Assembly (NCBI GenBank): GCA_020747015.1
Contig: JAGTJM010000023.1
Location: 186,001-250,000, forward strand
Source of the DNA: Pyrenochaeta sp. MPI-SDFR-AT-0127
Lineage: Eukaryota; Ascomycota; Dothideomycetes; Pleosporales; Cucurbitariaceae
Length of the DNA stretch: 64,000 nucleotides
Direction of reading: 5' to 3'
This document shows positions 43,449 to 55,400 of this stretch, one piece after another (position 1 is the first letter of the stretch; each line of letters begins with the position of its first letter). The notes beneath the pieces were generated by a model, which was given only the letters and a program-made list of their open reading frames with translations, was not told the origin of the DNA and ran no database searches. A program made the translations under genes and the position numbers.

Positions 43449-45702
43449 TCAATAAATCGCTACTGTGTCCAACGGAAAACTTAGCGGATCAGCCATTCTA
43501 GCAAACTTCGCCAGCAATTCCATCCCATCCGGCACACTCCTTTTAAGTCGATGAAACGACATCTTCACAACGCCCACCCTCTCCAATCCCTCCGGCGGTC
43601 CATTAATGCCCCCAAATCTGGCGATATTACTGCCGGCCAGGTACCTGCGCTTTCGCAACAGAAGACTGTGCACATCTTGGAACTGGCGCAGTATCGGCAA
43701 TATGTACAGCTGCGGCATCACTGAGTCTCCAGAAAAGGTCTGCGGACCTAGAGCCAGCCAGTACGGCATGATACCGTTTCCCCCAGCGGTCTGGAGAACG
43801 GCAAGACTCACTTTTCGTAATACACCCTCCAATTTGATGAAGCTGCTCTCTAGAGTCGTGAATGAGTTGTTGGTTGAGCTCTCTACTGGAGTGCAGATGA
43901 CCCGCGCAAGAGCCATGGTACCGAATGGGAGACTCATTGATTCATTGAATATTGCAGTTGCGAATTCGAGGGATGTCCAGGACCATTTTTTGGGCCTATA
44001 CATTTGAATGTGCGTTCAGATTATTGGAGTAGACATCACATTTAGGGATAAAGACATGTATACTTACAACGATAAGTTACCGGCCTTGTTGGAAACGGAT
44101 CTGCTTTCTTCGCATCCAACCAGTTGCGGGGGCTCACCGCCCAAACCAGACTTTGTGGCATATGCGTTCTCCAGATTCCTGCTCGGTATTCGTCGTCAAG
44201 GAGAGTCTCGAAATTCTTCCGCAATGCCAGCCAATGCGACAATCCGATCGGACGGATAGGTGATTTCGCAACCAACATAAGCACTTACTAAATCTTGCCA
44301 AAGAGGTTTTGCATTTTCGACCGTCAGCTTATTTCGCCAGTTCTTAGCGTTCTTGCGGAATTCCCAGGGTTCGGCCCTCTGAGGCATTCCTTGAGGGTAG
44401 GTCTCGCAGGCTCACAGCGTACAGCATTCCCAGAACAGCTGTGTGCTGAAATGCAGCGAGCGAGGGCTTAGAACGCGTTCTTGGAATACCCAGCCCCGGT
44501 TGTAGAGCGGCCCTGGAGGAGCAACGAAAAATTCGTTGTTTGAAAGAGAAAAGGAGTACATTCCGTCGTGGTTTTTTCTTCGGATGTGTCTCCTTGTTGT
44601 CATCATCGAGTTGATTGTTTGGCGATCCCGATGTTGGTAGAAGCCCGTGGTATCTGACGCAACACTGGCAGCGATATTGCATACCGAGTGTTTTTAGACT
44701 TTTTTCATAACCGCTGATTCTATCTGCTAGTCGCTTGAAGAGTTTTGCGCAATGCATAAAAAGTCTATCCATATATAGCGAATACCAAGCAGCCGCGTGA
44801 AGTGAATGGCTTCCTGGAAGGCTGTTGAAAGCTGTTCCATTGGAATCCGTAGCATCAACTCATCTTGATTCGTCATCTTCAGCTGGAATACCGTTGATAC
44901 GTCCCATCGGTGGCTCAGAGCGAGATACCGTGGTAGCGGAGTAGTCTTTGGCATATCAGCTGTTAGAACAAGTTTTGGATCATTAGGAGAATCTGTAAGT
45001 CCAACATCAACAAGACGAGTTGGAAGCCAACCTGAATTATCGACCTGACAGTCCTTGTGATTGTTCATGCATTCGCCGAGCCATTTATTCGCCAAAGACA
45101 CGGCGTTGAATGCAGAGTCTGGATGTATTTGGTGCGGACTTGTCTCAGCTCCAACGACGGCTTCCCGAGAACCGTCAGTATATAACAAAAACTCGTAAAG
45201 CGTCAAACACTAGGGGAGTAATTGAAATTTGTGCAAACTTACCAGACTCTGGCCAAGCTTCAAGGTTCACATACATAAGGGAATCGCCATCATCATGAGA
45301 TCGTAGGGAATAGTGAATAGAAGCACAAACTCGGTCTTGAGCTACTTCGCTACCATTCTCATCCGCATCATCATCGTCTTCAGCTTTTCCCTTCTCCTTT
45401 GTGGCGCGAGGTAACTGCCAGTTTCACGAGAAATTCACGATTTTCTCGCCGTTTACTTCCCAGCCTGGTGATTGCAGTCGCTTGTACGGAGCTAGGAAGT
45501 TTTCCCACACAACTGTACATAGTTGGCATCCAGACTCTGCAGAAGTGCGTAGCTCATAAGAGGGTAGTTTGATGCGCCCCCTGTGTACCGTAGTTGCCAC
45601 ATCACTGTCCACTGTTACAAAATACTCTGGTCGATTAAAGAGCTTGCTGCAGGTTGGGCATGACTGCCCAATGTCATCTTCTCGCTCTTTAGTCGGATCC
45701 AT
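43449..45702 (-). pseudogene. HET-domain incompatibility gene, inactivated
   Basis: The minus strand carries all blocks of a HET protein: a Cys-bearing N-terminus (CPTCSKLF and CQLCTVVWE), the HET core (YLALSHRWDVSTVF, GIRYIWIDFLCIAQN, GWVFQERVLSPRSLHF, QLFWEC), the linker YPSDRIVALAGIAEEF, MPQSLVWAV and a C-terminal exon with KWSWTSLEFA. The frame is broken by TGA at 45424-45426, TAG at 44727-44729, TAA at 44694-44696 and TGA at 44412-44414. A one-base shift near 44200 falls between the EEFR and DDEYRAG blocks. The joins around 45.2 and 44.05 kb do not keep phase with the obvious splice sites. TAG and one TGA sit where HET proteins usually have Trp. A functional spliced form is very unlikely. 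Confidence 0.85.
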
Positions 45703-46094
45703 CAGTATGAGCTAGCTGTTAGCTATAACGGAAGACACCAAATATTTCTCTTGAAGGAGGTTGTGATCTATGTGAAGTGAAGCTAGGTGTGAGTTCAGCC
45801 TGACCCAGCGATGTACTAATACACAATAGAAACGTGATTTTAGAGAGGACCGTGCGTCGTAAACGTAGGTGTCTACGTTATTATTGATTATACATTAGTT
45901 TTTTGGTATTCTATCCAGCCCCTCGGCCTATTAAGCATCAATCTGTTCATCTGCATTACCTGGTGCCATTATCTGGCTATTATGGCATGCTGAGATAACA
46001 ACAGAGATGAAGAAGCAAGTCTAGCTCGCAAACAAACATTTGCCGATTCCTTGGGGCTGGATACATTCCATAAAAATGGATTGAAGAAGCTGAT
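45703..46094. other. Intergenic between HET pseudogene and BYS1-CBM18 gene
   Basis: 392 bp, AT-rich, holding the old HET promoter and the 3' region of the secreted-protein gene. Nothing else was recognised. Confidence 0.45.
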
Positions 46095-47230
46095 TCACGC
46101 CCAAGCGTAGACCCTCCTCGGCTTCCGTCTTGTACTGGCTGTTTGGCTCGGCGAATAGTGGGACGTTTGTGTAAAAGCCGGTACCACGGTTACCGTCCAC
46201 AATTGGGTGCGCGTAATAGTCGTAGTCGCGACCGTGGTGGTCTTAGTGACCATTTCAGTCTTGGTTGTAGTGACTGTCTTGAAAGTTGTTGGGTGTTTGG
46301 TGGTAAGACTAGAAGGAACTACAATATTGTTCGACGGACTCGCAGATAGGGTCAAGACGACCGTTGAATTCGCGCCGGGGCAGATTCCAAAGGGGTTTTG
46401 GCAACCAGCGTTGCAGTATAATTTTGAGCGGCCGCAGTAACCAAAAGAAGAGCAACAGTCGCCCCATCGGCTGCCATTGCTGTGAACCAAGTCAGTTTAG
46501 ATGTCACACCGATGTAATCATGTAATGCTTACCATGTATAGCCCGTTGCCCCCCCACAAGTTCCGCCAGGGGAGACCTTGAGCGGTGCTTGCGGCACAAC
46601 CTCAGGGACAACGTCAGGAGGAAAGACGGTTGGGTCATCCTGGAACGTATACGGGCCAATACGCTCAGTACACATCTCGACAAAGATATCGACACCAGCA
46701 TTGCACTTAAAGCTTGGCTCTCCCAGCCAACTGCCATGTCGTTCGTACGTGTTCCCACACTTATTGTCCTTGCACCACGCTGGAGGACAATACCCCTTTT
46801 TGGCACTAGGTATGTACATCTTGATGCCGCCACCGACAAGTGGACAGAACAACGGATGATTGGGCCCAACACTCCGATCGCAGTCAATCACCGAAAGATC
46901 GTACCACACCGAATTCCTCGACGGCTCAAGATTATACTCGACCTGGACGATTCCGGCTGGTGCGACTTGGTACGTGGGCAAGTCACGGAGCTTAAGAGAT
47001 ATGCCGCCATGGAGCAGCTCAGTGTCGACCATGCCGTGTATGGCGGAGCCATGGTTGCCAGGAATCTTGGTACGGTTTGAGTCAGGACCTTCGATTGAGG
47101 ATCCTGGCGGGCCGACGGTCCAGTACCAGATGTCATATGGACAGTGGTTGATGAACCTGATGGAGTTGGTGGCGACAGCGAATGAGGCGTAGGCCAAGAG
47201 AATGAAGAGAAAGGGTAGAATAGTCTTCAT
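46095..47230 (-). CDS. Secreted BYS1-domain protein with chitin-binding (CBM18) module
   Basis: Two exons: 47230-46533 and 46479-46095 (53-bp intron), 360 residues. The frame is open further upstream, but the ATG at 47230 begins a clear signal peptide (MKTILPFLFILLAYASFAVA). Residues about 22-200 form a BYS1/thaumatin-like domain (FINHCPYDIWYWTVGPPG, then VWYDLSVIDCDRSVGP) with many cysteines. The intron falls inside a hevein-type module: GGTCGGATGYTC then RWGDCCSSFGYCGRS, a standard CBM18 that binds chitin. A Thr/Val-rich tail (KTVTTTKTEMVTKTTT) suggests an O-glycosylated linker. BYS1 alone is known from the yeast phase of Blastomyces. A role at the cell wall or as a chitin-binding effector is inferred. 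Confidence 0.85.
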
Positions 47231-48756
47231 TTTCAAGGCAATGGCTGGGAATTGAGCGTGGGGAAGAGGAGTTGAGGGTCTTGGCTTAGGTACCTTCAGG
47301 CGAAGGACGTGAGCGAACTTAACGAAGAAGACAACCTGGAAAAAAGAAAGGAAGCATGGAGAACAAGATGTTATAACAGCCAGCTCGCCCAGGCTGCTAA
47401 CCCAATTTGCCAACTTGACTCTGCTCTGCTTCTTGCAACGAAGCCATATTTAGTTAGTGGTTGACAATCGCATGGTTGCCATATGGAAGATCAAGATGGA
47501 CCCCCAGTATTCACAGCATAGCAGTCTCCACTAGCTCTATCGACACCAGGAACTTTAGAAGTCATTCCAAGCGAGATTTCGCAATGACACACACAATGTA
47601 GTATCAGGTGTAATAACCCACCATGATTTTTAACAACTGATCTACCCCCTCTGAAGCGCATTTCACAAAACATTCCTTCAACATAGAAAAATACCAGATA
47701 TTCTCGCACTCAGGACAATCGCCGGACCCAATTCACAGCACCAAACTACGCAGAAACCCCATAATGCTTTGACAATTGCTCAAATGAGCACGAATCAAAC
47801 AGCACAATATGCCCACACGTAAGTGGGGAAAAGCGGAGACAGGCTGATAAAAGATGAAGAGTGGTTTAATCGGATTGGGCAAAGAGTTGAGATATGCGGT
47901 GGGTCAAAGTATACAGAAAATATTTCCCCTGGGCTATGGGCTATACAACCGTAGACTTTGAATTCAGTTCTTTGACACAGTAGTCTGCGAAGAGAGCACT
48001 ATCACATGTCCTCGATATACAATGCATTTAAGCAAGCAAAACTCTTTTTCCCAGCATGCCAGACAGGAAGAGGGCCACTCTGTCTACGTTTACGGTCTGG
48101 TAGGTGGTATCGAAGTGTGGAAACGTAGTAGTCATGTGATTATGACTCTGATACTCGTGTCTTGGTTCGTCGAAGCATCGTCTACCATTTGTCAGCAGCT
48201 GCGCAGAACGTGTCGCAATTGCTAATTAATAGTATGGTGCAATAGTCTGTGGAGTGAATTATTGCAGAGGCTTATATAATACCATGTTTACTGTGCAAGG
48301 GAAGTGAAGAAGACGGTGGAGCAGGTGCCAAATGGTATATAGTTGAAATTGGAAAGGGCAAGCAAGACTAACCCGCTTCAACCACATCAGACTATTAGGC
48401 TATATGTGTTCAGAAAAAGATGTGACATTAATTCAATACACAGAGCGATGCTTTGGGTGTTCGGCATAGTTTAGAAGACACATGCAGGATATCACAATGC
48501 TTGTGGTGACAAAGATTCCCAAACGCCACTTTTTTTAATCATATGTGATCTCTAACGGGGTATTTAAGCCATAAGCCAATTCGAATTTCTGAACGACCTT
48601 TCCATGAACGCCTTCAATGCTCGCTAAAGGATTTCAAAGTGCCAATTAATCATATGAAATAATTCGAAGAAACGCAAGGAATGCTCAATTTGAAGCCCCC
48701 AATTGACGTCAACCACTGACTCTCCCCTTTGCCACTCTTGTTTGTCCACCAGGTCT
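47231..48756. other. Intergenic between BYS1-CBM18 and TFIIB genes
   Basis: About 1.5 kb including the promoter of the secreted-protein gene and the 3' region of TFIIB. No coding frame, RNA gene or clear repeat was found. Confidence 0.5.
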
Positions 48757-49848
48757 CTAAGCTGCAGGAATTCGTGAGCGGTCACCGCCCTTTTCAAGCC
48801 AGCTTGGCTGGATGATCTTATCTTGGGCAGCATGCATGAGCTTGTACGCTGTGCGAATGGTACCATCGCTGACTTCGACTGCAGCTCCAATCTCCTTTGG
48901 CGACTTTGGGTGGCCCATGAGATGCGAGACGAGGTAGAGGCAGGCACCGGCGATGGAGAGCGGGGAGCGACCAGCAGCGACGCCCTGCTCGGTGACGATA
49001 GAGGCGCAGTTTTCGGCAACAAGTTGGACGCTTGTTGGAAGACCGAGCTTGGCACAGGCACGAGGCATAAGGACTTCGGCGCTGGCAGCGTTGTGCCCAA
49101 GGTAGTTGTTCGCGTCTATGACAGCGCCGTTTCCAGCAAGCATAGGGCCGCCCTGCAACTTCTGCTGCCGTTGTAAGAAAGCCTCGAGAGCTTTGAACGT
49201 GCGGCCCACCTCCTTCTTGGACACATTTGTCATCTTGAAGATTTCACGGAAGCTGCGCTGCTGCTTCATGGAGCGGCACGCAATGAATATGCAGCCGGCA
49301 ATGATGGCGTCTTGCGACTTGCCCTTGAACAGCTTCGCATCGTCTGCCTGGCGGTAGAGATGCTTTGCCGTCTCGGCCGTGGGCCTGCTGATGTTCTGCG
49401 AGTCGCACAGCGTGGTGATCTGGCCAAAGGCGGCCTGGAGCGTCTTGTTCGCCTTGTCATGGTTGGACTTGTTGTGGGCGCGCGCCAGGTCCCGCACGCG
49501 CAGGCCGCCATCGCCAAAGCCAATCTCAGTCTGTAGCTGGGAGCCGTGGAGCAGAGGGTTGGCGGCGTCACCGATACGCGATGGGTCGTCGTTGCCCTGG
49601 TCGTCATTAGAGAAGGTACGCCACTCAGAGCGGGTGTCGATGATCCTGTCGGCAAGGACACGACCACAGGAGCCGCAGATGGTATCACCCGCGCTGAACT
49701 CTTCGACGAGATTGGGGGGCATTTCGCGGCAGTCGGGGCACATCAAGGTAACATTTAGGTCGTCGTGCCACTCATCGTCCTTGACGGGCGCGGGGGCATC
49801 CTCGTAGACCTCGCCAGGCGAGAGCTTACGGCCGTCTGGAGCGTACAT
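48757..49848 (-). CDS. sua7: Transcription initiation factor TFIIB
   Basis: Single exon of 363 residues. An N-terminal zinc ribbon has C37, C40, C58 and C61 (MCPDCREMPP, ICGSCGRVLADRIID), followed by the B-reader region SEWRTFSNDD. Two cyclin folds follow, with signatures KSQDAIIAGCIFIACRS (repeat 1) and RSPLSIAGACLYLVSHLMG (repeat 2). TFIIB bridges TBP and RNA polymerase II and sets the start site. The length is close to yeast SUA7. It is divergent from ATP synthase subunit h over 323 bp, a core housekeeping pair. Confidence 0.96.
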   Translation of the reverse strand: MYAPDGRKLSPGEVYEDAPAPVKDDEWHDDLNVTLMCPDCREMPPNLVEEFSAGDTICGSCGRVLADRIIDTRSEWRTFSNDDQGNDDPSRIGDAANPLLHGSQLQTEIGFGDGGLRVRDLARAHNKSNHDKANKTLQAAFGQITTLCDSQNISRPTAETAKHLYRQADDAKLFKGKSQDAIIAGCIFIACRSMKQQRSFREIFKMTNVSKKEVGRTFKALEAFLQRQQKLQGGPMLAGNGAVIDANNYLGHNAASAEVLMPRACAKLGLPTSVQLVAENCASIVTEQGVAAGRSPLSIAGACLYLVSHLMGHPKSPKEIGAAVEVSDGTIRTAYKLMHAAQDKIIQPSWLEKGGDRSRIPAA

Positions 49849-50171
49849 GGTGGATTTCTTTGTGGGACGCTCAAGGGCTTGTATGTGGGACTCTAGCTAC
49901 TGTGCGCACGCTTCCAGCACCTGTTGGGGGACTGCGTTGGGGACGGACGCAGGTGGGCAGGGTGTGGTGGAGGAGGGAGGCTCTGGGGAGAAGGGCGAAG
50001 AGTCTGGGTGACGATAAGTAGGACGGGCGCGCAGGCAGCAGGAGCTCTGCCAAGGCCCATTCCACGCTATGCCGCTTACAGATGCGGCTCCAAGCTGCGG
50101 TTTTTCCCAGCAAGCCGACCTTCACCCCGAAGCTCCCAATTGACAGCTCCCCCACCCTCCACATCAACAAA
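49849..50171. promoter_or_regulatory. Divergent promoter, TFIIB and ATP synthase subunit h
   Basis: 323 bp, GC-rich, no obvious TATA box, as expected for constitutive genes. No coding region. Confidence 0.55.
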
Positions 50172-50653
50172 ATGCTCGCGCAATCCATCAGGGCCTCGGT
50201 ATGCGCTCCTTGCCCGTTGCTCCCAGATGCCTGCTGACCCTCTGTAGCGCCAGGCGCTCGCACGCGTCGCCCGGCAGCAACCAGCCTACCTGGCTCGCCG
50301 CACCTTCATCACTCCCACGGCCGTTCGCTCAGGTGATTCATCCCAATCGCTCGCCCGCCGACTGTACTGACCCAATTGGTGCTGCAGCCGATCTGGTGCA
50401 GGAACTGTACCTCCGCGAGCTCAAGGCCTACAAGGTCCCGCAAGTCAAGGCCACTGACGCCGAGGGCCACGTCCAGAAGTTCAGCGTTCCGCAAGCCCCC
50501 GCATCTCCCGAGGAGGCGGACATTGCAAGCGAGCTCAAGGCATACGAGACACAGGCAGTCGATGTTGAGGGCGCCGTAGCTGAGGATGGTGCCGCACTAC
50601 CGGAAGAGGACTGGTTTGAGGAGGAAGAGGAGGGCACTCCTGCGGCCCATTAA
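50172..50653 (+). CDS. atp14: Mitochondrial F1Fo ATP synthase subunit h
   Basis: Three exons: 50172-50198, 50248-50332 and 50388-50653 (introns 49 and 55 bp; branches gctgac and tactgac), joining to 125 residues, the normal size. The N-terminal presequence MLAQSIRASRQALARVARQQ is basic and ends near ARRTFITP. The mature part begins with DLVQELYLRELKAYKVPQVK, the best conserved block of ATP14, and ends in an acidic tail (PEEDWFEEEEEG). Subunit h lies in the peripheral stalk of the inner-membrane enzyme. The first exon encodes only nine residues. Confidence 0.92.
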
Positions 50654-51900
50654 GCTGAGCGTGGCGACATGAAGGATCATCTGTATCAAAATACTAGCGA
50701 ATGTGTCAATACCATTGGGCAATAGAGAGCCAGTCGTGGATCAAATGCTCCACAGTGTGTCTTTGATATGTGTCACGTGATATGCACTGTGGCTTTGGCA
50801 GTAGCCACCCTGAACGAGCAGCTTGAGTGTGGCCCTCAGGTCTGCCGGGTTGACTGCGCTGTATGATGTTTGAAAGGTGGTTTTATTGAAACGTGACCGA
50901 GAGCTAGTTGAGCGGATTACGAGTAATGATGAATTGCATTGAGAGCAGCGCCGGTGCATAACACATCACAAACCCCCCCAGGCCAAGCTTGCGAGCATAT
51001 GTATTGTGCAACAGACAGGCTGGCCAGCAGACAGGGTCAAGCATACGGATTCAGCTCGCCGCGTTTGTTCTAGATGAGGGTCGATAAGGGAGTGAAGACC
51101 CCAGGTCGAGGAGGCACAGGAGGCCATGCATGGGCGCACATGTATTTTAGTCGAGTTTATGTATGCCACCAATACTTGACGCCATGAACAGCGAACCATG
51201 TGGCATTTACATAAGCCACGGGGTGTGTGCTGTCTTGCGGTCAGGACTCTTTGCGTCTTCTGCAGGCCTTGCGCAGCGGAATTTCGGGCGACCAGCTGCC
51301 CCCCATCAGCGTGGCTCTGAAACCAATGGCGGTTGGCCCGTCGCCCGCCGAAAGTCTGCAGGCACAGCCGCAAGCAAGGCTGAAAAGCGGAGACGGCTGC
51401 TCGTGCATTCCGAATATCTAGCGTTTGGAAGTGCATCAACATGTTGAGAAGCCCGCTTTGCTGAGGAAAAAGTGCGCTGGCGTGCCACCAGGTCTCGGAA
51501 GCGCGTGAGATTGGGGAGAGAAGGTGAAGCGGTAGGCGCGCGAAGACGACGTCATCGACCAGACGAAGGGGACGACAACCAGGTTTGCAGGGCGGAGATT
51601 GATGAGATTGCAGTTGTGTGCACCGCGTACAATCAAGGCCCCTTCGCCGGGTTCGCTGCCGCAAGTCCAGCGCCCGCACCAGCACCAGAAGCAAGAGAAG
51701 CAAAAGCACTGGCACAATTTGTTTGCACTGGCCACCTGCTTCTGCCCCTGCGATTGCACTAGACACTCGTCACAAACTGGCATTACTTATTGCGCTCGGC
51801 GATGCGAGAAAGGCGTCATGTTGGCTTCTGCACGACGCCCGCGCGCTCGCTCTCTCGCTCTCTCTCTCTCCACCTGAGCTACTCCTCGCCGCTCGTGGAC

Positions 51901-51928
51901 ACAAGGCACAAGGCACAAGGCACAGGGC
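51901..51928. repeat. Short ACAAGGC tandem repeat
   Basis: Four head-to-tail copies of the heptamer ACAAGGC (the last ACAGGGC), just after a CT-rich run. The unit resembles the CAAGGTG form of the repeat at 25.8 kb. Confidence 0.8.
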
Positions 51929-52372
51929 ACGCAGGTCAGCAGGCGAATGGCCGTCAGGCCCCAGCATGCCCGTTTTTAATTAGAATATCCCTCCGACAGA
52001 TCTGCGCAAGCGGGATGTGCCATCTGCTGCTGATCCTTGCTAGCCTCTATTCATCCGCCTCTGCAGGCGTCAAGGTAATAGAACTGGTCTTTGCCCCAAG
52101 TGCCCGTCAGCAAAAGCCTTGAATCTCAATCCTGAACCTCTTGTCGGTCGCTACTACTGAACGCCTGCCCTCTGTGGACCACGCTCGCTCCCAGCTCCCA
52201 GCTCCCAGCGCCCACAGCCTCTTCACACCCCCCTTCCGTTTGATCCGACACTACCGCCTCGCTGTGACGTCTTAGCATTCAACTTCGCGGATTGACCCTC
52301 TCCACTGCCTGCACTAAGCTGTCCGCCCGCCCTGCCCTCCCTCGCTGCTCCCCTCCCAAAAAACACCACACC

Positions 52373-52384
52373 ATGAGCCCGTGA
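52373..52384 (+). other. Minimal upstream ORF in the DUF1765 leader
   Basis: ATG AGC CCG TGA encodes Met-Ser-Pro-stop, with A at -3, 89 bp before the main start. If the leader is transcribed this far, it could lower translation of the main frame. Confidence 0.4.
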
Positions 52385-52472
52385 ACGAAGCCTACCAGAA
52401 CGTCGAGAGTCTCTTCTCGAGGTCCAGCACCCGCCTCTTCACCGCCTCTGCCTGAGCCTCCCCAACCTCGCC

Positions 52473-55400
52473 ATGCCCGCCGCCGTCGCTTCGGCCCCTA
52501 GGGCGCACCATTCTCTTGCCAATGCCTTTCGAGGCAGAAACAGAGCCGTCTCTGAAGTTGGCCCCCCGCCGCCGCGAGAGCCAGAGCGCACGCAATTGCC
52601 CAAGGCCGCCTCGTACACGTACTTTCCGCGAGTCAAGGACCTGAACCAGGAGTCGTCGGGGGGCGAGTTGAATGGCACACTTTCTGAGCAAGACTTCAAC
52701 AAGTCCAAGAATGGCGGGAGCCTGTCTGACAGCTCTTCGGGTGGATCGAGCCCTGCATCTGAAGATGCACCAGACGAGGCAGTGCAGATGCCGCAACTGA
52801 GGCCTGACAATTCGCGTCGGTCCACGTCGAGATTCCTGCCCTTTTCCAGCAAGAGCAGAGAACACTCTACTGAGCCAAAGTCCGACCGGAGCCGCAGCGA
52901 AACGGTGAAGAAAGCAGATTCTAGGGGGCCGTCACCAGCACGGTCCTTGACGAAATTACGGAGGAAATCATGGATTGTTTCGCAGCAGCAGCAACAGCAG
53001 CAGCAGCAGTCGAGGTCGTCATCTTCGCCAACGAGGGAAAAGCCCAGTCAAAAGGAGGAAAATGTGAAGAAGAGTGCGTCCACCGAGCCAACCAAACGCA
53101 AGACACCGACAAGCACTGTCAGCATTCCCGAAGAGTCCGAAGCAAGGGACACGCTCTCGGAAGAACCTCAGCCCATCCCCCTAAGCAAAAAGAACAAGCG
53201 CCTCAGTGGGCTGTTCAACGCTACAGCCAACGCTTCCGCCGTGCCCGCAGTCCCACAGTCCTTCTCCACCGAGAAACTCCCTCTGTATCCGCACTCGACC
53301 CCGTTAAGTCCGACCCACGTTGTTCCTCCACTGCCGCGCAACACATCCACAGAAAAGCTCAAAAGCGTAAAAACGGAGCCCCGCAAGAAGGACGAGCTCT
53401 GGACCGTGTTCCGGACGCTCGATGCGGACCTGCGCAAGCAAGGCTTCCCAGAACCATCTCCCTACCAAAAGCTAACTATTCCCAGATTTCAGTCCAAGTC
53501 GATTGCCCTCAAGGCGAATGTGGTTCGCACGACCCTCCTCCCCGCCCTGCAACAATATGCCTCCCACCCCTCAAACCACAACCTCAGACCGGAAGATCTG
53601 GATCGTCGCGCAAACATCCTCAATGGATGGTGGACAGGCCTCCTGGAGCTCGTCGCGGGGCGAAATAACCAGTCTATATCTGGTACAGATCGACCAGCTA
53701 TCTTAGATGGCATCGCTGCCATTATGGAAAGGCCAGAGTGGAGGCAATCGCCCCCTCTCTCTGCGCGTTCAGACCGTGCAGAGACCTCCTCTACCACAAC
53801 CACGGTATCCAATGCCTCAAGCTCCTCCGACTTTCTGTCCGAGTCCGTTTTCCACAACGTACGGAACATCTTCACCCAGAATCTGCTGTCGCAGATGGCG
53901 TTTGTTGTAGACAAGATGTCGCTCCGGAATGCTGCAGCAAGCTTGGTAACTTTTTGTGGGAAGACATGTGCATACGCCTTTTGCTTCTGTCCTGGAATCG
54001 CCGACATGCTAGTTCGGTTATGGAGCCCGTCTCTTGACATGATGAAGCGTGTCATGGAAGAGTCTGGTGTTTCAAAACTGGACAGACTGGACGTCGTGTC
54101 TGATCGAATTATCGCGTCTTTCCCGCCTATGCTCCATTCCCTCAAGTTCCACTCGCTGGCAAAACTCGTGCGCTCACTACGCAAGCCGGCATCACCACCA
54201 CTAGCTACAGCCAACTTGGACTGGTATGGATTGTGGTTGAAGCGCTGGTCAGGCGCCGAGAGTGATCTCTTCTATGTTTTCGTCAAGCATTACCATATTC
54301 TTATTACCGACTTCCTTCCCGTTGAGCCAAGCAACTCGGAGCGTGTTTGTGTGCCTGGACTTGTCATGATTCATGCACAAATATTGGTCAATCTGGACGC
54401 CACTATCAACAGGCATACTTCTCCCCAGCAACCTGAAGACAACTCCTCGGCAACCGCTCCCATCACTTTCGATGATGTTTTGAGTGATCCTGATGCCTCG
54501 GCGTCTGCTATCACTCTTCCGCCTGCGAACGCTACCCGACAGATGCAAGAGAATCGCCTCATTATGCTCATACGCGACTTCCTTTCCGAAAGGAACACTC
54601 ATCTCCACAGCGCCCGACGAATTTTTGCCGAAAGTTTTGCCCGCCTTTTACAAGCCCAAGCACGTAAAATCACGATCTATGACAGCAACGCGTGCTACAC
54701 GTTGTGCGATTTCCTAGAAGAATCTTTCATCATTATGGTCCGTTATGAACAATACGACAGCGAGCATCATTCAATCATGGATTGGCCTTTTTGGCTCTCG
54801 GTGTGCAAGTCGATGACTGCAAGTCACAACACAGCTACCGAAATCAAGTTGTACTCTTTTCTATACAGCATTTGGCCGACCCTCGTTCTGGACGAGCAGC
54901 GCAAGGCCAGCTTGTGCCTTGATTTTTTGTTAGAGCCAACATTCTTCGAGAGCAGATTCAACCACTGGTGTCCTATGGTCCGATCTTACTTTATGCGGCT
55001 GCTGTGTTGGCGAGTTGCCCGGTTTGACGGGGAGGAGACTGACGCTGAAATGTACGAAATTTGGGACATTCATCAAAAGGTTCATCCGCTAACTTATGCA
55101 TAGTAAAATCCAGCAAGCGCTTAGTGATCGACTTCGTACTGTTTGGTCCCACTACCTCTGGCTCCACGACGATGCCGACCGCAGGCTAAACGCCTTTCCA
55201 TCAACACAAGCATGCAACCCTGCCCCAGGTCGACGTTTTCTCATCATACGTAATGATAATCCTGTTACCACCAGTAACGGGCCCTTCCTCTCCTTTGACG
55301 GCGTCGTTCAGAACCCTAATCAACGGAAACCATCTCCAACATCAACTCTGTCCAAAGCTGAGGCTCGACCTTCATCGCCCATGTCAACAGACTCGCAAGA

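Larger units (their letters stand above)
50654..52472. other. Intergenic and leader of the DUF1765 gene
   Basis: About 1.8 kb. A 266-codon minus-strand frame at 50966-51766 has no start ATG at its 5' end and no motif, and is taken as spurious. A CT run (51846-51871), a heptamer repeat (51901-51928) and a pyrimidine-rich leader precede the next gene. A tiny upstream ORF is at 52373. Confidence 0.45.

Noticed and set aside
50966..51766. 266-codon minus-strand open frame with a Leu-rich stretch
   Set aside because: No ATG at its 5' end, no family motif, and the Leu run comes from a GCA/CAG-rich sequence read in one frame.
53489..54214. 241-codon minus-strand frame
   Set aside because: Lies wholly opposite the DUF1765 core, which has a clear family match.
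55096..55103. Apparent overlap of two genes in different frames
   Set aside because: A 52-bp GT-AG intron with a ctaac branch joins them into one DUF1765 protein in perfect phase.
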